NCBI GenBank assembly: GCA_963920765.1
Contig: OY987249.1
Coordinates: 8,432,817 to 8,496,816, forward strand
DNA from: Ulota crispa
Lineage: Eukaryota; Streptophyta; Bryopsida; Orthotrichales; Orthotrichaceae
Length of the DNA stretch: 64,000 nucleotides
Reading direction: 5' to 3'
The notes under the pieces were generated by a model. That model searched no databases and was not told the origin of the DNA. It worked only from the letters and a program-made list of their open reading frames with translations. Position numbers and translations under genes: made by a program. This document shows, one piece after another, positions 11,181 to 23,250 of this stretch. How positions within the stretch are numbered: position 1 is the first letter of the stretch; each line of letters opens with the position of its first letter.

Positions 11181-13811
11181 ATGGGGGGGAGGGGTGGGGT
11201 GGATATGTCATGTGAGTAGATGGAATTTTTGGGGGCGCTGGATGAAAGAGATTCGGAAGAAATCAAGGGACACGGGAAGCAATGACGGAAGGATGGTATC
11301 CACGTTGCACCATCTCATTGGTTCCTTGATTTTTGAACTTTGTCCATGCCAAAATTCATCATGCATTGGCTTTGGATGATGCATGCATGCTCTATTCTCC
11401 CAACCATGCATGTTCTAAGGGAGATGGTTCTTACTAGCCCCCTCCTCTTTCGTAGGGGGATTTGCATTTTAGTGGATAAAATCACAAAATGACCAAAAAC
11501 AGGCGCAAGTGAAGCGAAACAAATAGGGGCATGATATAAAGATAATAACAAATGGGGGTATAATGTGAAGTGAAACAATTAGGGATGCAATCGTTAGTAG
11601 AAAATGGGTTTGAATTAAGTGGTCCTGATCAACACAAACATGTCCTAATTAACACTATTATGTTCAAATTGTCGTGATTAAGAAGTTCAAATCAACAAAA
11701 TATTGTTGATGCAGGTTGTGTTTTTTGTAATGAATGTGGAAGTAATTCTTTTGGTTATACAAGAAGGTATGGTGTCTAAAATAGCTTTTTAAACATTTTC
11801 ATATGAATAGAAAGCCCTTGCAAGGTGCATCTTTCTATACATTGTAAACAATTTTGAGCTCTTGAATTCATTTAAATAGAGAGAATTGATTACTTATTTA
11901 ACATCCTAGTTGGATCATTTGCCAACTTTCAACTCCAACTTCCTCTAAGCAACTTGCATTTCAATCCCCCAACCTTCTTACACTACCACAATAAACTACA
12001 AAGAGGGTCACATCATCAAAATAAGGTTGTTTTTCATTCATCACTTATAGCTTATTGCTCAACCATTGATACTTCCAAAAACTCATTCCTTTTGGGAAAT
12101 GATTACCACATTTTGAAAACTTCTGTACATGTTCCTTCCAATATTCTCTAATGTAGTGAAGGCAAGAAAGGGTTTCATGTTAATGTAGGAGGTTCATAAA
12201 CAGACCATTGAGCCTATCTAACTCATTAATGAAAATAATAGATACTAAAGGAATATGTCACTCATTCCTAGATAGAGAACACATTTAGAATATGACCACT
12301 TTTAGAGCCTCTTACCTTACATAAATAAAAGAATGCATTGAATTTTTAGCTCATGTGTGCAAGCGTTGTACCTTCTTATCACACCTTCTACAAAATACTT
12401 AGTTATCTGTAACGCTTTTTTAGAGACTCTCAAGGTAAAAACTTCTTAATCACCAAGGCAAACTATTATTTCTATGCTAGCATGCAAAACAACAAGGCAA
12501 TGACAATATTGTGGACTTGTGGTTGTCTTTTTTTCGTAAATACTTTTAAACTGTGCCTCTATTTACAAATCTACCTTTTTCTAATATATTTCAAAGAGTA
12601 TTAGAAAGGTCAAAAAAAAATATTTGAAAAATCTCAAACGTTTCATGTAGGTTTATATAAAATTTGGCTTCCAAGTTGGGTTCTTATTCTTGCTAAATCC
12701 AGTTTTTAGAGCACAGTCCCACTTTTTGTATCAATACGCTAAAAAAGTATGACGAAAAGGTATTTCTAGAGGAACCGGGACTTAGAACTTTAGGCACAAT
12801 GTAAAATTAAACGTCCTAGTTTTCAACCTCATAATTAATTGAAACTTGAATATTTAGTGGAACTTGGAACATAGTATGTATCATCTCTAATTAAACTCTA
12901 CAATTCAGAAGTTTACTATTAAACATACTTATTTAAAATGTTGAAAAAATCTAGAGAACATATTTGTTACTTTTCACTTAATTTGAAGAATTATATTTTC
13001 AAAAAAAGAAATAAAAAAGTATTTATTAAACTGTATATATCATCAGATACTGTTATCACAAAATATGCATAAGCTACCAAGTGCCATAGTGGAGGCCACC
13101 ACTAGCTCTTGTAAGAATCATCTCCTGTGCAAAGTTTTCTTTCCAATGTTAGAATAGAAAGCTCCAGTAAAATTGAACAGACATCATTGAATAAAATTTA
13201 ACCTCTAACCTCACAACTTAGGGCAGATCAGGATGAAGAAGGCACTATTCATTGCATGTGAGCTTCAAGATTGATAACGGTTTCCAAATTAGATTGAAAT
13301 CCTTGAATTTGACAATCAACAAAAGACGTTTAGTTTCATATTAACTAGGGAAAATTTTAAAAATGCTCCTCAATTGTTTTGAAATACCAAATATACCCCT
13401 CAAGAATTTGAAATATTAAATATTCTCGTGTGTTATTTGAAATATCAAAAAAATCTTTGGCTTTGTGTAAAAATATCAAATAGACCATATTCCTTGATAT
13501 CTTTGAGAATATCATAAATACCCCTAGTTCTCTTGTGCCACTTATTGCAAATTTTTATAAATACTTCATCCCTGTACAAAAGAAAAGAAACAGAACAAAC
13601 AAAACAATTATTATTTCAAAGACTTCTTTTATGAAAACTATAGGCTACAAATGAAGATTTCACAAGAATGCAGCCAATTTTATAAAAAAAAATCGAAAAC
13701 TTGTAAATAAATTTCAACTCAAACAACTTTGACCAAGAGCAAAAATAGGGAATCATGCCGTCTTACAAGCATCATAACATCTGCACAGGCATTGGTCCAC
13801 CATCACACCAT
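11181..13811. other. Gene-free AT-rich stretch with a small GC-richer patch
   Basis: 11181-11480 is GC-richer, with a G-rich tract (GGGGGGGAGGGGTGGGG) and clustered GCATGCATG motifs. The remainder has no frame over 70 codons with a recognisable product. Around 13350-13520 there are irregular repeats of the type ATACCCCTCAAG...GAAATA, vaguely like 51690-52030 in the CACTA element. No gene is supported. Confidence 0.5.
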
Positions 13812-13872
13812 GGGACCAAACCGGGGACCAAACCGGGGACCAAACTGGGGACCAAACAGGGGACCAAACCGG
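13812..13872. repeat. 12-bp tandem repeat
   Basis: The unit GGGACCAAACCG is repeated about five times with point changes. The 61-codon frame over it (GPNRGPNRGPN) is only a translation of the repeat. Confidence 0.9.
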
Positions 13873-14149
13873 GCTGGACCAGAGAACTTACCAAGGACCT
13901 TATTAAGGACCTGACTGGTAGTTTACTTTAAATGAGGGAGAGATATAAAAGCCCTTTGGAAATCTGGGTGTTAGGTAATGCACTTGAGCTTCTTACAAGA
14001 TTTGGGTACAATGAGAGCATGGCATGTCCCGTAGAGAGAGACATGCTGCCCATACTATTTAATTTGTCACTCTTGCAGTACTTACATTCTCATGTACATG
14101 CATATGCTAAGTGTTTCACAAGCACTATGAATGCAAGACCAAGGGGCGG

Positions 14150-14465
14150 TTCTCAGAATGTCCCATGCCCCATCTCCCATATCTCATTTCCCAACTCCCA
14201 TGTCCCATGTCTGAACTTCCATGTCCCATGTCTGAACTTCCATGTCCCATGTCCTGTGTCCAAACTCCCATTTTCCATGTCCCATGTTTCAACTCAACTC
14301 CCATGTTTCAACTCAACTCCCATGTCTCATGTCCCAACTTCCATGTACATGTCCCAACAGTGATTCCCAAATTGCATGTTCCGAATTCCATGCCCCAAAT
14401 CCCATGTTCCAAAGCTCATGTACCATGTAACATGTCCCATGTCCCAACTCCTATGTATGTGTCCC
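14150..14465. repeat. CCCATGTCC minisatellite
   Basis: Irregular tandem copies of CCCATGTCCCAACT-like units with 18-30 bp spacing run for about 315 bp. Three overlapping frames that look like long proteins (SHVPCPN repeats) come from this array and are not genes. Confidence 0.9.
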
Positions 14466-14730
14466 ACTGCAATGCCAAGTTTATTGCATTGTAAAGGATA
14501 AAGTAATGTATATATATTTTCAAAGATGCTTGGATATTTTATACTAAAGAAGTAGCTACCCTACAAGAGGTTGTAAGAGGTTATGTATTACAACATTGGG
14601 TTTGCTTTTTGAGTACATACTCAAACTTTTTAATGGAAGCTTCTCTAAAAGCAAAGCCTCCTCTCTTGCACTCAAAGCCAATAAATTGATGGGAGTTGCA
14701 TCTCTAGTTGGACTTTTGTTTTTTACTTAA

Positions 14731-15382
14731 CCCTTAAGCATTTGTGCATGCCACAATGACTAGTACAATACAAGGTTTATTTCTTGTATATGGAATGGAT
14801 TCACACCAATCTTGTACTACATTTTAGATCAACAAAGAAGTTGGAGAATAGATCAATGCAATTCTAGTGAGTTATTTGAGATCTCAAATTAAACTTCTTA
14901 TTGGTAGCAAATGTCAATTATATAGCAGCTTATATAGGGGATTGATATGTATACTACACCCTTTCAGCTATTCTACTACACCCTGGGGTAAATTTTAGAT
15001 TTCTACCATCAAAAAGCTAAATTTGAGAATTCGGAGTTTAGATTAGGACTTAGAGACAATGATTTAGTTTAGAATTATAAAAATGTTCTAATTGAACAAC
15101 ACCCAATAAAAAAGCTTATCTTTTTTTGTAAACAAAAGTAAAAGTAGTACTTTTCCCCCAAGCTAAGCTTTTTCACTGGATGTTGTTCAATTACAACATT
15201 TTTTTTTATGATTCTAAACAAAATCAAGGTCTCTAAGTCCAAATCTGAATTCCAAATTCTCAAATTCAACTATTTGATAGTAGAAATCTAAAATTTACCC
15301 CCGGGTGTGGTAGAATAGCTAAAAAGGTGTGATACAGTTATCAATCCTCGCATATATATTATGCCCTATGGTTGTTTAAGGG
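14731..15382. mobile_element. F1 MITE with an F5 MITE inside
   Basis: The ends follow the F1 pattern (CTTAACCCTTAAG and TTTAAGGGTTAAC). The outer parts match 53630-53864, sharing ATTGGTAGCAAATGTCA and TATGGAATGGAT/TTTGGAGTGCAT blocks, but here about 414 bp at 14937-15350 interrupt it. Confidence 0.85.
14937..15350. mobile_element. F5 fold-back MITE
   Basis: It begins GGGGATTGATATG and ends TATCAATCCTCG. Its body is an extended inverted repeat (TTTCTACCATCAAAAAGCT and its complement). It matches 34975-35378 and 52097-52507. The uninterrupted host sequence at 53.8 kb confirms the insertion. Confidence 0.85.
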
Positions 15383-16274
15383 TTAACATAGTTTTTGGAG
15401 CAAAGTTTTAACATTGACGATGTCAAAGTTTTTCAAAAAGTGTTGCAATGTAGGCAAAACTATGTAAACCAAGATTTGAGGCTTATTAAATGCATAATGT
15501 GAAGCCATAAGTTCCAATTTTTACCCAGAATTTTTAACTTCTCAACCAATCAAAATTTGAAAATTCAATGAGACTTGAGACATAATGAGTAATCTCTTCC
15601 ACCAAAAGAATATTCTTAACAATTCAAAAATCTAAAAACCAAGGATTGTCCACATTTTTCAAAATTTTCATTATTTAAAAAAATTGCAATTTAGAATGAT
15701 GATTTTGCAAATACTTTCAAGCAACTATGGTAAACTATGACGTACAGAACAAAGCCATTAAGTTAGATCTACTATTGCAACTTCAAAATATTTGACAATA
15801 AATGCTAATATCGACATTTTAAAATCCCCTCTTAATCTGATTATAGATGAGTATTGTTGATTCTTAGAAACTAGAATTTATGTTCTTGATTTTGATTTTT
15901 GATTTTGGTTGGTGACTAAGATTGTAATTTATATCTAAGGTATTTCAAACCAAAAGGGGATTGATAAATAACGTCCTTTTTCATGAATTAAGAAGTGGAG
16001 CTTCGAATTGGACAATATTTTCACTCTTTGGATTATACAAAATACCTTGATTCATAATTATACGAATGATAACAATGATTTGTTGTATTGAAGAGACATG
16101 TTTGAATTTACGAATCATCGAAAAAACAAATGCCATGATAATGTTGGTAAAGTATAGTTATTTCTCAATAGATCTTGCTTGTTGTTGATTAAAAAGTTTG
16201 AACGCATCTCTAAATATTTGACATTTTAATTGTGTAATGATTGGTCCGGCCTTCACCAAGGCTCCCTGCAGCTG
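15383..16274. other. AT-rich stretch, nothing recognised
   Basis: There are no long frames, no clear inverted-repeat termini and no tandem repeat. Confidence 0.45.
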
Positions 16275-16930
16275 GGGAATGCTATTTCATGAGCTGGGAT
16301 CCGTGAGCCGCAAGTTAGGATTTTTAGTCAAAATAATAAATTTCACTTATAATTGTGTACATAGTTGTGTACATAGGATTGTATAATTATGCATTTTAAA
16401 CTATTGTGTTTTGAAAAACTTGATATTTTTTTAGTTCATTCATTGATTTTGAGTTGAGAATTGTTCATGCTCACATAATCTTGTATCCCCAATCATGGCT
16501 CACCATTTTTTGCTCACCAGATAGCATATTCTGTTCAAAAAAGTGCAAACATGGGCTCTTTTGCTCTAGTGCAAAAATAAGGAAGAAGAGAAGAAACTAG
16601 TCTTGAAACCATTGTGAGGAATTTAAATAACTTCTTCCTAAAAGAGTTCACACGAGGGAGAGTTCAAACCTTGGAGGAAACAAGGACGACACTATTTTGC
16701 AAGTGCAAAATGTGAGTAGTGAGCCAAGATTTGGTGAGCGGGAATTGGTTTTGAGCTCAAATTTTATGGAACACCTAAACAAATGACAAGTTTTTCAAAA
16801 GCTAAAAGTTTAAAATACACAAGTACAGGGCCTTATGTATATGATTATAGATGAAATTGATTATTTTGAAAAAAAATCTAGGCTCACTCCTCAAGGCTCA
16901 TGAATCCCCACTCACAATATAGCATTTCCC
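16275..16930. mobile_element. Inverted-repeat element, second copy at 40.3 kb
   Basis: The left end GGGAATGCTATTTCATGAGC and the right end TATAGCATTTCCC are inverted repeats about 650 bp apart. A shorter relative lies at 40338-40578, sharing GATCCRTGAGCC and AATTATGCATTTTAAA-type blocks. The superfamily is not assigned. Confidence 0.65.
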
Positions 16931-17280
16931 TTTTTTGCACCTTTATAGGGGGCACAAAACCTTTGTTAATTCTTGAAAAGTCACAATTTTGCGTGGAAAA
17001 ATATTTGTTTCCTCTTGCAAAAATGCTTATAGAAAACATTTCTTTCTGGGGAACTTACAAATAGAGGCACAAAAATGAACTAAAGTTAGGGACAGAGTTT
17101 CAAATCAATTGCAAAGAGGGGCATAATTTCAAAAAAATTAATTGAAAATTCTCATAAATTTTTGGTTTGGATGTTGATTGATTTAGATAAATCATATTAA
17201 ATGTTAACTAACTTCTAAAAAACTTAGAGACCTCTTCAAATCAAGTTTAAATAAAGAAATTTTAATAAGGGGTCTTGAAA

Positions 17281-17403
17281 ACTTGTGCCGCTATTTGTAA
17301 TTACTTGTGCCACTATTTGTAATTACTTGTGCCCCTATTTGTAATTATTTTGAACTTGCGCCCCTACTTGTAATATTTTTTGTTTTTATACCCCTATTTG
17401 TAA
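17281..17403. repeat. Short tandem repeat, 23-bp unit
   Basis: CTTGTGCCCCTATTTGTAATTA-type units are repeated about five times. The complementary phrase (TTACAAATAGAGGCACAA) at 17054-17072 suggests both belong to one decayed inverted-repeat element. Confidence 0.75.
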
Positions 17404-17449
17404 ATTCCCTTCCTTTTTTCTTTACCCCAATATTTGAATCCTCCCTAGT

Positions 17450-17830
17450 GTGAACGCGCCCAGACCACCCCCAAGGTCAGAGCCAAGGTCAAATTTCTGA
17501 GTTTCATTGACTCCGTCTATTGCATGTAACTGCAAAGTGAAACAAGAGAGAGAGCCTCTGAAGGGGAGGAAATTAGGGGTGGGGGTACATGAACCCAGAC
17601 CAGAGGAGAACTGAGGTGGTTAGGAGCAGGCAGTGGGGGCCCCTTACACCCCCAGGACGGACTCAGACTGCAATTCAAGGGGGGGGGGGGGGGGGGGGGG
17701 GGAGAAATACATTATTGATTAAGTTCCAACAGAAACCCTCCAACAACACAGAAACAAAACACAGTAACATGGAGCACCATCACAGTCTCTGAAAAACATT
17801 TAAGGAAAAAGTAGAAAAAGAAAAGAAAAA
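17450..17830. other. GC-richer island with a 24-G run
   Basis: This gene-free island is GC-richer than its flanks. It contains an uninterrupted run of 24 G (17679-17702) next to other G-rich blocks and is followed by an A/G-rich tract to about 17880. No protein is recognisable; the frame across it reads poly-Gly. Confidence 0.6.
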
Positions 17831-17985
17831 GAAGCAAAACGAAGTAGAAGAAAAAGAGAAGATAAGAAAAAGGAGTCATACGTGACTTTTCGTATTTTGG
17901 CTATAACGGTTGTCTTCCATGCTCATTAGAGATAGTGTGGTGCAAATAAATGTGGATGGAGATGACATTACATACTTTGCTTTTA

Positions 17986-18205
17986 ACCCCAATGATGTTG
18001 CTGTATTGTGCACGCTTTCTTGTGTTGTATATAGATGGGGTATTTGGGTAGCACATGAATCTTATTGGAGTTGTAAATTCTAAGTCAAGTCATAGACATA
18101 CTATTAATCAATTAGGATTTTTTGGAATATTTTTGACATTTGTCATAAAGGCATTTCTTCAAGTACTAAATGGTCCTTGTATGGATACAACCAATTCTTA
18201 ACATT
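17986..18205. mobile_element. F1 MITE, short form, 3' end lost
   Basis: It begins TTAACCCCAATGATGTTG and matches 6069-6305 through TCAAGTACTAAATGGTCC. The expected right end is missing where the F6 element at 18211 starts. Confidence 0.65.
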
Positions 18206-18210
18206 ATTTG

Positions 18211-18579
18211 GGGGCTGTTCACACTATGTCTCATGTCTCATTTCCCATTGAGATTTAAGATATGATTGGTGTAGAGCCAAAAGGTGAGACTTGGGGCTTC
18301 ACACTATGTCCCAAGTCTTTATTTGGGTTCATTGTATTTTGCTTACATAGTAGCAATTTTTGGAAGTTTTCAAGGCAAACAAGGTGGGACTTCACTCAAG
18401 TTTGGTTGACCATTTTGCTGAATCCAACTTTTAGCTCAAGTTTCACCAGTGTTTTTGCATGAAATATTTATGACTTTCTTTAGTACTCCTTTTTGCCCTT
18501 AATAACTCAACAAAGTTGGGATCTTGTGCTAAGGTGGGACTTGCATTGATGGGACATGGGATGTAGTGCAAATGACCCC
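18211..18579. mobile_element. F6 MITE
   Basis: The ends GGGGCTGTTCACACTATGTC and ACATGGGATGTAGTGCAAAT...CCCC are inverted repeats. The flanking triplets (TTG/TTA) are an imperfect duplication. The 3' half (TTTAGTACTCCTTTTTGCCC) is shared with 38697-38955. Confidence 0.7.
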
Positions 18580-18974
18580 TTATTAGTAGGAGAAGTAGTT
18601 TCTCAAACCAAAATCCAAGCAGTAAATTATTTTGTCTTTGTTAGGAGTAAAAATGCAACAAATCAATTTAAAAGGAAGAGGAAATTTAATATTATCAAAC
18701 AACTACACGTAAAACAAACCAATGTGCAAACTAGAAGTGGGTTGGAGGAAGAAATTTGCATCATGTGGAATTGTGGTTTATATAAAACAAGAATTGGGCT
18801 GAGGATTGAACCTTTATATAATGCTTAAATTGTTTGTTTTTGTATGCACTCTAATGAAGCCCAAACTTCAATATGCTAAAACAATGTTATGTATCCAAAG
18901 TAAATGTCATCCTAACATTTGACTCCATCCTCTAATTTCTTTGCCACTTCTTCCTTCTTGGATGAATCTCCTTC

Positions 18975-19116
18975 CACTAATAGAAAAACATGCATAATAT
19001 TTTTAACCCACAATAATTAAAAATGTTCACAATGATTATTAATGACTTGATTACAATCATTGTGGGTATTTTACAATCATTATGGAATAGCTATTTAGGA
19101 CGTGTTTTCTACTATA
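18975..19116. mobile_element. Possible miniature CACTA-like element
   Basis: It starts CACTAATAGAAAAACATG and ends CGTGTTTTCTACTATAG, close to the inverted ends of the CACTA element at 50.1 kb. No clean 3-bp duplication is visible, so this is tentative. The rest of 18580-19669 shows nothing else. Confidence 0.35.
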
Positions 19117-19669
19117 GATTCTTAAACCTTACTATCATTTCTTTGCCCCCTTGCTCTTCAAACTAGATATGGGGATCTTGATGTCAAAAATTGTTGTTTG
19201 TTCTTGTGGTTGTTAATTTGTTTTGTAACTATAATCATGGTTGTCTCATCAAAGTGCAAAAACAATCTTAACATTTCAAAAATTTGGTAAAAAAAAAAAG
19301 TATAATTAATACTTGGATTTAACTTCAAATTTTTGTAGATAGTATTTTTAAATGTAAAAATAATAACCTTAACAAATTTTTTTTGTAAACCAGAAAATCA
19401 CATAAATAAATGAATGATAATCATCTTTTTGCTTTTGCACAATTTAGATTTTATAGTAAATTAGTAATACCTTGTAAGTTGTAACTGATTCAAACTACTA
19501 CAAAGAATTGCATTTTATGGTTCCCAAAGATTTTTTGCTTATTTTCTTCATCCGTCGCTAGCCGAATAGCAACTAAATGCAAGGAAATTTTAACTTCAGA
19601 CATGGGAATGAAAAAGTTAAAAAAGTACATATACTAGGGGTTTAACTTTGATGGGTAGTTTCTTGCTTA

Positions 19670-20943
19670 GAGCATCCTCAACCTGCAAACTTGTGTTGAC
19701 GCCTAACAACAATATGTATTGGGCTTTATTGCGTGGCCTCCAAGGATGCAAGCAACATTCCAAGCCGTGCGACGTAATGCACACCGGCAAAGGGAATTGT
19801 ATATCCTGTTTTTGTTACTTTTTTCTAACAAGATCTTTGCTTTTGATTTGCAACACAGTCATTGTTTTGTTAATTAGCAATATACAAAATAATTTGAAGG
19901 ACTTGTCCAGGCAATTGAAAGTCTAAAACTTTTGAATGTAATCAAGATTTTGTTGTCCCTTTTAAGATGACGTCTCACATGCCAAATGCATTGGATTAGG
20001 TTTACCGTTTATATTCTGGGATCCATCATGAGAGTGCCTTTGGAAGGCCAATATTAACCATTATACCTATTGGACTAAGAGTATCTCCACCAATGACTCC
20101 AATACATTCAAAGTGGATGAAAAGTGCTATGGGCCCTCTCAAAACCCTCTCTTAATCACGGTTTATTTTTTGTAATTTTGATGGTAGAGCAACACGCACC
20201 TCAAAATTTAAGCAAGTAAGGAACATGCACAAAATTTATGAGGTGTGCACTGTCATCCATAAAATATACTTATTTTAGTAAACTTCATCCAAAATTTGGT
20301 GAACCTAGTGCTTAGCTTGGGAAGAAACTGGCAATATCATCCAAATTTTCACTGAAATCTTCTAGTGTTACAAAGTGCATGTCAAAGTTTGAGGTAAGAT
20401 TTAGGCAAATTTTTGCCAAGAAATTTTTCTTGCTCTTAACATTGAGTCCTATTGTTTCTAGCCCATGTATAGCAACTTAGCAAGCTCTTCAAACCACTAT
20501 TCACCACTATTCATCCTAAGTTTAATGAACTTTATATCCTTTACTTTCAACGTCATATTTGTTAATTTGGGAAAAAGCGTACAAAGTGGGACTTTTGGAT
20601 TTTTCCCAAAGAACGCCATATCCATTGAATTGGGAGTCCGTTGACTATTTTCTAATGACATGAGATATATATCTTCTAGAAATACGCTCTTTTTGGACAA
20701 AAAGTTCATTAACTACTGAAATTTTGGACAAAATGTTCATTAACTAGGTTTAAAGTGACCTCCTTAATTGAATCAAGGTGACTAATTTGGATTAATGTAA
20801 GGTACAAAATGGTATCCATTGTTTTTGCAAATTAACGAATATGACGTTTGTCCTTGATAAGTGGTCAGATGATTATTTATGGAGCATATTGAAGCACAAG
20901 ACTACCTTTTTGAAGAGCATGGGTGGAGAATGGAGATCAATAA
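19670..20943. mobile_element. Two degenerate F3 MITE copies
   Basis: F3 starts occur at 19670 (after TTA) and near 20087 (AGAGTATCTCCACC). The interior from 20090 (GTGGATGAAAAG, TTCAAACCACTATTCA) matches 20944-21258. The right ends are decayed. Confidence 0.55.
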
Positions 20944-21258
20944 TAGCATCTCCACTGGTGACTCTGGCTCGCTCAAAGTGAATGAAAAGTAGCCAGGCCC
21001 CTCTCAAGACCCTCTCAAACTTCTCTTATTTGGCGAGTCTAGCAAGCCACTCTTCAAACCACTATTCATGCACTATTCACCTTAACTTTAGTGAGCTTTA
21101 TCCTCTACTTCCCTAAATAAGTAGTCAATTGCTTATTTATGGGATGTCTTGGAGTGTTAAGCCACCTTTTCAAAAAGCATGGGTGGAGATTGGGAGCCTT
21201 CAGGCCTTGCCAAACCAGATGAAAAACTTTAAGCGAGTCTGGACCGATGGAGATGCTC
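20944..21258. mobile_element. F3 MITE bordering the MIR166 island
   Basis: The left end AGCATCTCCACTGG and the right end CCGATGGAGATGCTC are inverted repeats, with TAA on both sides (20941-20943 and 21259-21261). It is 315 bp. It marks the boundary of the GC-rich MIR166 region; the TATA box is about 480 bp downstream. Confidence 0.8.
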
Positions 21259-21261
21259 TAA

Positions 21262-21699
21262 GCTTGAGCGACGCCCAACACAGATGAAAGAGCCCAGACC
21301 GGTGGAGATGCCCTACACCCACACGGCCACCATCACCGCTACCGCCACCTCAAAGCGACCTCCCCTCCCATCCAGCCAAAGCCCAGCCAGCCAGCCCAGT
21401 CCAGCCCGTCGCGAGCCTACTCCACCCCACCCAAGCGCCCTCCCGGGCCAGCCCAGCGCGGCCTCCGCGCGGCCATCGCGCCTGCTGTGGCTCCTGCGCC
21501 TCCCCCCGTCGCCCCCGCAGTCCCTCACCCAGGCAGGCAGGCAGACAGGCGGGCTGGCCAGCATCATGATTCCTCATCATCATCATCACTCGCGCTGGTC
21601 GCGCCCGGCGCTTCCGCTGCTGCGACCCAGCGCGACCAGGCCCGCGTCGCTGCGGCGCTTCCCTTGCGTGCCCTCATCGTCTACTAAGCTAAGTTAGTT
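21262..21699 (+). other. GC-rich region upstream of MIR166 promoter
   Basis: This C-rich, low-complexity sequence (CCAGCCAGCC, CATCATCATCAT) produces Pro/Ala/Ser-rich frames of up to 137 codons in several frames on both strands. I read it as promoter-proximal sequence, not as coding. Confidence 0.5.
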
Positions 21700-21749
21700 C
21701 ACGTGCTCCCCCGTCCTCTCTCACTACTTGCATGCTCTCCTGCTATATA
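21700..21749 (+). promoter_or_regulatory. Candidate MIR166 promoter: G-box and TATA box
   Basis: The G-box CACGTG lies at 21700-21705 and the TATA box TATATA at 21744-21749, followed by a C/T-rich stretch of the kind seen around plant start sites. A second TATA-like run is at 21825-21836. Transcription would start at about 21775 or 21860. The link to the hairpin 1.5 kb downstream is inferred from the shared GC-rich island and orientation. Confidence 0.45.
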
Positions 21750-23250
21750 GCCCCCTCCGCTCCCACTTTCTCCACCCCCATCATCACCCTCCCCGCCTCA
21801 CCCCGGCTCCGTTCCCCTTGCATATGTATATATATTTAGCCTTGCTCCGTCCCCAGCCACAGATCCGCACCTGCACCGCGTCTCGCTTCGATCTAGACGC
21901 TGCGGTGCGGCGCGCTTGATATCTCCTCCACCTCCCAGCGACTGCTTGGGGTTACAAGGTTTGTACTGACGATGCAGAATTGATCCGGCGTCGTTTCCAA
22001 TGCGCATGTGTCATTGCGATTGGTTTCTTTTTCTGATATTCCTTGTGTCGGGTTGTGTTGCAATTCCTAGATGGCCCAGTTACGGTTTTGTGCGAGTAAT
22101 TGTAGCAACAGTAGTATTAGTCATTGTATTAGTATTAGTAGTAGTAGTAATATTAGTAATAGTAGTAGTATATATTAGTAGTCACTCTCTCGGAGGTAAG
22201 GTCTCTGACCGGCGTCCCAACCGAGGCGTTTGTTGTTTGTTGCGCCGATCCAGAGAATTGTAGGGGGGAGGGGGGGTCGGGATGGAAAAGTATTGGTCGA
22301 TCGCGATCGCTAGCGAATTCCTCTGATCGTCGTCCCTTAGGTTTGCGTCGACGTTCACACTGTTTTCATGTTTCACGCACAGCCAACAACAACACATCCC
22401 ATCTGACACACTCAGAGAGTACTGATGATGCCAGACGAGGACGAAGAAGAAGAAGTAGAAGAACGACGACGACAACACTGTAGTGTAACAACCACCACCA
22501 CCACCGCTTCAGTAGAAAATTTTGCTTCGCTTCGGTGACAAGTTGCCGATCACCACGTCATTTCACTTGCTTTGTTTTCACAACTCCTCGTGCTTCTAGT
22601 TTTCTACTGTCTACCAGGTAAAGGACAAAAAGGGGTTCAGAGTTCAGACTGAGTGAGAGACTAGCTCGTCTGGGGTGGGCTGGGGTGTAGTAGAATATGG
22701 GAATGTGTGCCGGGTCTGACATCGTCATGTGGGGAGAGGTTTCCCACTAGAGTCCAGTTAGTCATTTACATCAACCCCCCTCCACCACTTGGGTGATCAT
22801 GTTGTTTTTGCCCTTTTCTCATGCCTCATGTGTCGTAGCAGCAACGCAACGCTTCCGTTGTACAACTGTGGTTTCCCAAAAAAACAGTGACCAACCTGCA
22901 GCAATTCTTGGGATGGGAGAGGAGGGAAGGACAAAACCAGCTGTGTCATACTGTCATGAGAAAAGCTAGCTGCTAGTAACATCACCTCATTCGAAAACCT
23001 TGGCTAACTAGCTAGCTAGCTGTCTGACTCCTTCAGTACTGTCATTTTTTCTTCTTACTCTTTGTCTTCTTTTTATTGTTTTTCTTGTAAAAGAAAATCC
23101 CTCTTGCAAAGATGGCTGTTTTACGCTGCGCAGGTGAGGCTAGAGACCAGGGGTGCATTGTCAGGAGGCAGCGAAAAAACAACGCCACAAGAGTGACAAG
23201 ACAGTTTGCAGAGACAGAGCCCAGAGGAGAATGGCTGGCAGCAGAGGTGG

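Noticed and set aside
13932..14494. Three overlapping frames of 62-143 codons rich in His-Val-Pro-Cys
   Set aside because: They translate the CCCATGTCC minisatellite; open frames arise because the unit lacks stop codons.
21284..21697. 137-codon plus-strand frame and overlapping 84- and 79-codon minus-strand frames
   Set aside because: Pro/Ala/Ser/Arg-rich translation of low-complexity GC-rich DNA in several frames at once; no domain and no splice context.
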